From Chromatiales bacterium (lineage in GTDB: Bacteria > Pseudomonadota > Gammaproteobacteria > Chromatiales > Chromatiaceae): a stretch of DNA of 8,011 bases. The translations under genes were made by a program, and so were the position numbers. The stretch is from contig JAKSCN010000070.1 in the NCBI GenBank assembly GCA_022360595.1, positions 1 through 8,011 of the forward strand, written 5' to 3'. The notes below the pieces were generated by a model. It saw only the letters and a program-made list of their open reading frames with translations. It ran no database searches and was not told the DNA's origin. Below are positions 5,711 through 8,011 of the stretch, piece by piece; within the stretch, counting starts at the first letter, position 1, and each line of letters opens with the position of its first letter.

Positions 5711-6556
5711 ATGGCTGTATACGCAATTGGCGACATTCAGGGGTGTTATGACGATTTTCGCCGCCTGCTCGACAAAATCGGCTTCACACCTGAAAAAGAT
5801 AAAATCTGGATAGCCGGCGATCTGGTCAATCGCGGCCCGCGCTCTCTGGAAGTTCTGCGCTATGTGAAGAGCCTGGGTGAGCGCGCCATCAGCGTATTAG
5901 GCAATCACGACCTGCACCTGCTGGCGGTTGCCGCCGGTAATAACCGTCACATGGGCAAGGATCACACCTTGGACGCCATTCTGGCGGCACCAGACCGCGA
6001 TGAGCTGATCGAATGGTTGCGCCACCGCCCGCTCCTGTATCACAGTAAAAAAAGGGGCTATACGCTGATCCACGCAGGCTTGCCACCCCAGTGGGATATC
6101 CCCCAGGCGTGCAAGCTGGCCAAAGAGGTGGAGGGCGTACTGCGCAGCAGTGAATACACCGAACTGCTCCATAACATGTATGGCAATCAGCCGAGCTGCT
6201 GGTCAGAGTCACTCACCGGTATTGATCGCCTGCGCTTCATCATTAACGCGCTGACCCGACTGCGATACTGCGATACCGACGGCAACATGGCGCTGCGTGA
6301 AAAGGGGCCTATCGGCAGCCAGGCGGCCCCCTTCATCCCGTGGTATAGCGTGCCAGGACGAAGAAGCCAAACTGACCGAGTCATCTTCGGTCACTGGTCG
6401 ACACTCGGTTATCAGGTTAGCCATAACACCTGGTCACTGGACAGCGGCTGTCTCTGGGGCGGACAACTGACCGCCATCAAAGTGCGCAAGCGCAAAACGC
6501 CCAAGCCTATTCAGATCGACTGTCCCGGCGTCAGGAAGCCACGGCTGACCAAATAA
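5711..6556 (+). CDS. apaH: Symmetrical bis(5'-nucleosyl)-tetraphosphatase ApaH
   Basis: ApaH splits Ap4A into two ADP and also removes Np4 caps from RNA in stressed E. coli. The 281 residues match the family. The metallophosphoesterase motifs are complete: GDIQG (7-11), GDLVNRG (36-42), GNHD (64-67), the histidine of IHAGLPPQW (H121) and FGHWS (226-230). The typical ending LDSGCLWGGQLTA (243-255) is present. The tail after about 258 is rich in Lys and Arg. The ribosome site is weak (ACGGGG about 12 bases upstream of the ATG). Position 29 bases after the DUF2238 gene suggests one transcript apaG-DUF2238-apaH. Confidence 0.96.
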   Translation: MAVYAIGDIQGCYDDFRRLLDKIGFTPEKDKIWIAGDLVNRGPRSLEVLRYVKSLGERAISVLGNHDLHLLAVAAGNNRHMGKDHTLDAILAAPDRDELIEWLRHRPLLYHSKKRGYTLIHAGLPPQWDIPQACKLAKEVEGVLRSSEYTELLHNMYGNQPSCWSESLTGIDRLRFIINALTRLRYCDTDGNMALREKGPIGSQAAPFIPWYSVPGRRSQTDRVIFGHWSTLGYQVSHNTWSLDSGCLWGGQLTAIKVRKRKTPKPIQIDCPGVRKPRLTK

Positions 6557-6561
6557 AGTGA

Positions 6562-6579
6562 CTGTGTGATATCACACAG
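6562..6579. promoter_or_regulatory. Perfect 18-bp palindrome between apaH and exbB
   Basis: CTGTGTGATATCACACAG is a perfect palindrome five bases after the apaH stop and 116 bases before exbB. It resembles half-sites TGTGA and TCACA but with only two bases between them, so it is not a CRP-type site (which needs six). It may be the operator of another dimeric regulator. It could also form an mRNA hairpin (7-bp stem, ATAT loop) ending the apa transcript, but no T tract follows. Confidence 0.45.
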
Positions 6580-6580
6580 C

Positions 6581-6602
6581 TACGGTCCCAAAAGTGACCG
6601 TA
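6581..6602. repeat. Second inverted repeat after apaH
   Basis: TACGGTC and GACCGTA form a perfect 7-bp inverted repeat around an eight-base loop, two bases after the 18-bp palindrome. Together they make two tandem stem-loops in the apaH-exbB gap. With no T tract they are more likely mRNA 3'-end stabilising structures or operator sites than intrinsic terminators. A poor promoter match for exbB (TTGACC near 6616, CACAAT 19 bases later) lies further right. Confidence 0.4.
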
Positions 6603-6695
6603 TTCACCTGCACTTTGACCTTAAACAAAAATGGCCTGACACAATCAGAATAAAATCGCCTGCCTAGCGGTTATCCAAAGCACTCAGGTCATCAC

Positions 6696-7358
6696 ATGCC
6701 TATAACAGAACTCCTAACCAAAGGCGGCCCTGTCATCTGGGTACTTACCGCCTACTCCTGTATCGGTCTCGCCATTGTTCTAGAGCGTTATCTTCTCTTT
6801 TTACGCCTGCCCAAACTGCCCAGAGAGCAGTGGTCGCAACTCAACCAGTTACTCGATAAAGCGGATGCGGAACAGCAGGTGGCCAAGCTAGCCGGGCCGG
6901 AGGCTCGAATCATTCAAAACATGGTCATGGCTGATCGGGCGGGAGTAAAAGATCTGCAGAACGTCGGTCATAGGACCCGTTCACAAGAGCTGCACCGGAT
7001 GGAATTTGGGCTGCGCACCCTCGGCATCCTCGGCAACACAGCACCCTTGCTTGGCCTGCTCGGCACCATTACCGGCATGATCAAAGCCTTTATGGTGATC
7101 GAAGCAGCCGGCGGCAAAGTCGATGCACAAGCACTGGCCGGTGGTATCTGGGAAGCGATGATCACCACAGGCGTCGGTCTGGCGGTGGCTATCCCGTTAC
7201 TCTTACTGCTGCACTTTCTTGAAGGCGCCGTTGAACGTCGCGCCCAATCGATGGAGCAGAGTATATCCCTGATGTTAGAGCGCAGAGGTAGCGCCACAAG
7301 CCATTCTCAACCAGTAGCCACTCCCCACCACTGGGAGGAGATGACCGATGGGGTATGA
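6696..7358 (+). CDS. exbB: ExbB/TolQ/MotA-family proton channel subunit (TonB2-type ExbB)
   Basis: ExbB forms the pentameric inner-membrane channel whose proton flow drives TonB to open outer-membrane receptors for iron complexes, vitamin B12 and similar ligands. The 220 residues have three membrane segments: about 11-35, 105-131 and 151-176. Channel residues are in place: T124 in GLLGTITGMI and E153 plus T157/T158 in GGIWEAMITTGVGLAVAIP, matching T148, E176 and T181 of E. coli ExbB. The protein is shorter than E. coli ExbB at the N terminus and begins directly at the first membrane helix, as in the ExbB2 class. The ATG at 6696 has a poor ribosome site. The end overlaps exbD by 11 bases. TolQ is the main alternative, but the tonB gene that follows favours ExbB. 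Confidence 0.9.
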   Translation: MPITELLTKGGPVIWVLTAYSCIGLAIVLERYLLFLRLPKLPREQWSQLNQLLDKADAEQQVAKLAGPEARIIQNMVMADRAGVKDLQNVGHRTRSQELHRMEFGLRTLGILGNTAPLLGLLGTITGMIKAFMVIEAAGGKVDAQALAGGIWEAMITTGVGLAVAIPLLLLLHFLEGAVERRAQSMEQSISLMLERRGSATSHSQPVATPHHWEEMTDGV

Positions 7359-7749
7359 GCGCAGACAGCGCAGCAACGTTGTGCTCAACCTCACACCGCT
7401 GATCGACATCGTTTTTCTACTGCTGGTCTTTTTTATGCTGACGGCTCACTTCATTGAAGAGCAGAGTATCGACATCACGCTACCGACAGCCACCAGTGCC
7501 GATGAGCAGCGTGACAACCCTTATGTGGAGATCACTCTCACACCCCGGGGAGAGTTCCGTCTGAACGATACCACCGTTCCCGATGAAGAGCTTGAACAGG
7601 CTATCCGTACTGCATTGAATAGCCCGGAGAAAGAGTTTGTCCGCCTGCGTGGCGATCATCAGGCACAATTCGGTAAAGCGGTTAAAGTGATCGATGCAGC
7701 GCGCAATGCCGGCGCGGCATCACTGGATATCCTGACCACTCAACCATGA
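7348..7749 (+). CDS. exbD: ExbD/TolR-family biopolymer transport protein
   Basis: ExbD sits in the ExbB pentamer pore and passes proton energy to TonB. The 133 residues have a basic cytoplasmic head (ERRQR), one membrane helix at about 13-34 containing the essential aspartate D20 (LTPLIDIVFLLLVFF), equivalent to D25 of E. coli, and a periplasmic domain from about 45 on. A strong ribosome site (GGGAGGAG, 7333-7340) lies seven bases before the ATG, inside the end of exbB. Its stop overlaps the tonB start as ATGA (7746-7749). The two overlaps show one coupled operon. Confidence 0.93.
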   Translation: MGYERRQRSNVVLNLTPLIDIVFLLLVFFMLTAHFIEEQSIDITLPTATSADEQRDNPYVEITLTPRGEFRLNDTTVPDEELEQAIRTALNSPEKEFVRLRGDHQAQFGKAVKVIDAARNAGAASLDILTTQP

Positions 7750-8011
7750 CACAGCGAGACGGACTCTGGCGCACAGTGGCGCTACTGCTCTCTATCGCAC
7801 TGCATGCCAGCTTGGTCTGGGCCTATCGGGATAAATTGCTAACCACAACACCTAAAGCGGTACCTCCGGTGCAGGCGAGCACCATTCACCTACGTTTTGA
7901 GCAACCCCTCGCGCACACCCCTGAACCAAAACCTGAACCGAAGCCTGAGCCGAAGCCTGAGCCGAAGCCTGAGCCGAAGCCTGAGCCGAAGCCTGAGCCG
8001 AAGCCTGAGCC
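7746..8011 (+). CDS. tonB: TonB, energy transducer (3'-truncated by window edge)
   Basis: TonB carries energy from ExbB/ExbD across the periplasm to outer-membrane receptors. The ATG overlaps the exbD stop by four bases (ATGA). The 88 visible residues start with a short basic head (MTQRDGLWR), then one membrane helix at about 8-27 containing the SxxxH motif (S16, H20) that contacts the ExbB/ExbD complex. A linker follows, then from residue 59 a Pro-Glu-Pro-Lys array, the stiff proline-rich spacer typical of TonB. The C-terminal receptor-binding domain lies beyond the window. Confidence 0.9.
   Translation, partial: MTQRDGLWRTVALLLSIALHASLVWAYRDKLLTTTPKAVPPVQASTIHLRFEQPLAHTPEPKPEPKPEPKPEPKPEPKPEPKPEPKPE
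7920..8011 (+). repeat. 12-bp tandem repeat coding PEPK in tonB
   Basis: Seven full units and eight bases of an eighth run to the window end. Units one and two differ by third-position changes (CCTGAACCAAAA, CCTGAACCGAAG); units three to seven are identical CCTGAGCCGAAG. Each unit codes Pro-Glu-Pro-Lys. Because the unit is 12 bases, changes in copy number keep the frame and only alter spacer length. The identical units suggest recent expansion. Confidence 0.95.

Noticed and set aside
6562..6579. CRP binding site
   Set aside because: TGTGA and TCACA are separated by two bases, not the six that CRP needs.
7920..8011. CRISPR-like direct repeats
   Set aside because: Units are 12 bp, contiguous without spacers, in frame and coding PEPK inside tonB.

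Overview
The window looks like a chromosomal piece of a gammaproteobacterium. The reasons are a surA-pdxA ... apaG-apaH backbone, a textbook 324-residue CysB, a DsrC/TusE-family protein and a TonB2-type exbB-exbD-tonB cluster. A DsrC-family paralogue beside cysB, plus the moderately GC-rich coding sequence, fits the sulfur-oxidising lineages (Chromatiales or Sedimenticola/Thiodiazotropha-like). That placement is inference; nothing here fixes the genus.

Layout, left to right. (1) Positions 2-1889, plus strand: the 3' two thirds of surA (periplasmic chaperone/prolyl isomerase), then complete pdxA (vitamin B6 synthesis). (2) Positions 1890-2695: a leftward gene for a DsrC/TusE-family protein without the family's two redox cysteines. 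It has its own strong terminator and a regulatory interval with two overlapping palindromes. A 14-bp near-perfect inverted repeat with TA at both outer edges brackets this segment. (3) Positions 2696-3670, plus strand: cysB, master regulator of sulfur assimilation. (4) Positions 3764-4518, minus strand: a 34-residue single-pass membrane peptide and a secreted ankyrin-repeat protein, convergent with cysB. (5) Positions 4657-6556, plus strand: apaG, a DUF2238 membrane protein that overlaps it by one base, and apaH. (6) Positions 6696-8011, plus strand: exbB-exbD-tonB with overlapping ends. tonB runs off the window inside a Pro-Glu-Pro-Lys repeat.

How the genes fit together. surA and pdxA form the familiar left part of the enterobacterial lptD-surA-pdxA-rsmA-apaG-apaH cluster. 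Here rsmA is absent between pdxA and apaG, and about 2.8 kb of other genes (DsrC-like, cysB, small membrane peptide, ankyrin protein) lies in its place. ApaH destroys Ap4A, and the DUF2238 gene sits between it and apaG. ExbB/ExbD/TonB form a proton-driven energiser of outer-membrane transporters and appear to be a separate transcription unit.

The part most worth a second look is 1887-2695: a cysteine-less DsrC relative, divergent from cysB, inside what may be a small self-contained inserted cassette, with palindromic operator candidates in the shared control region.
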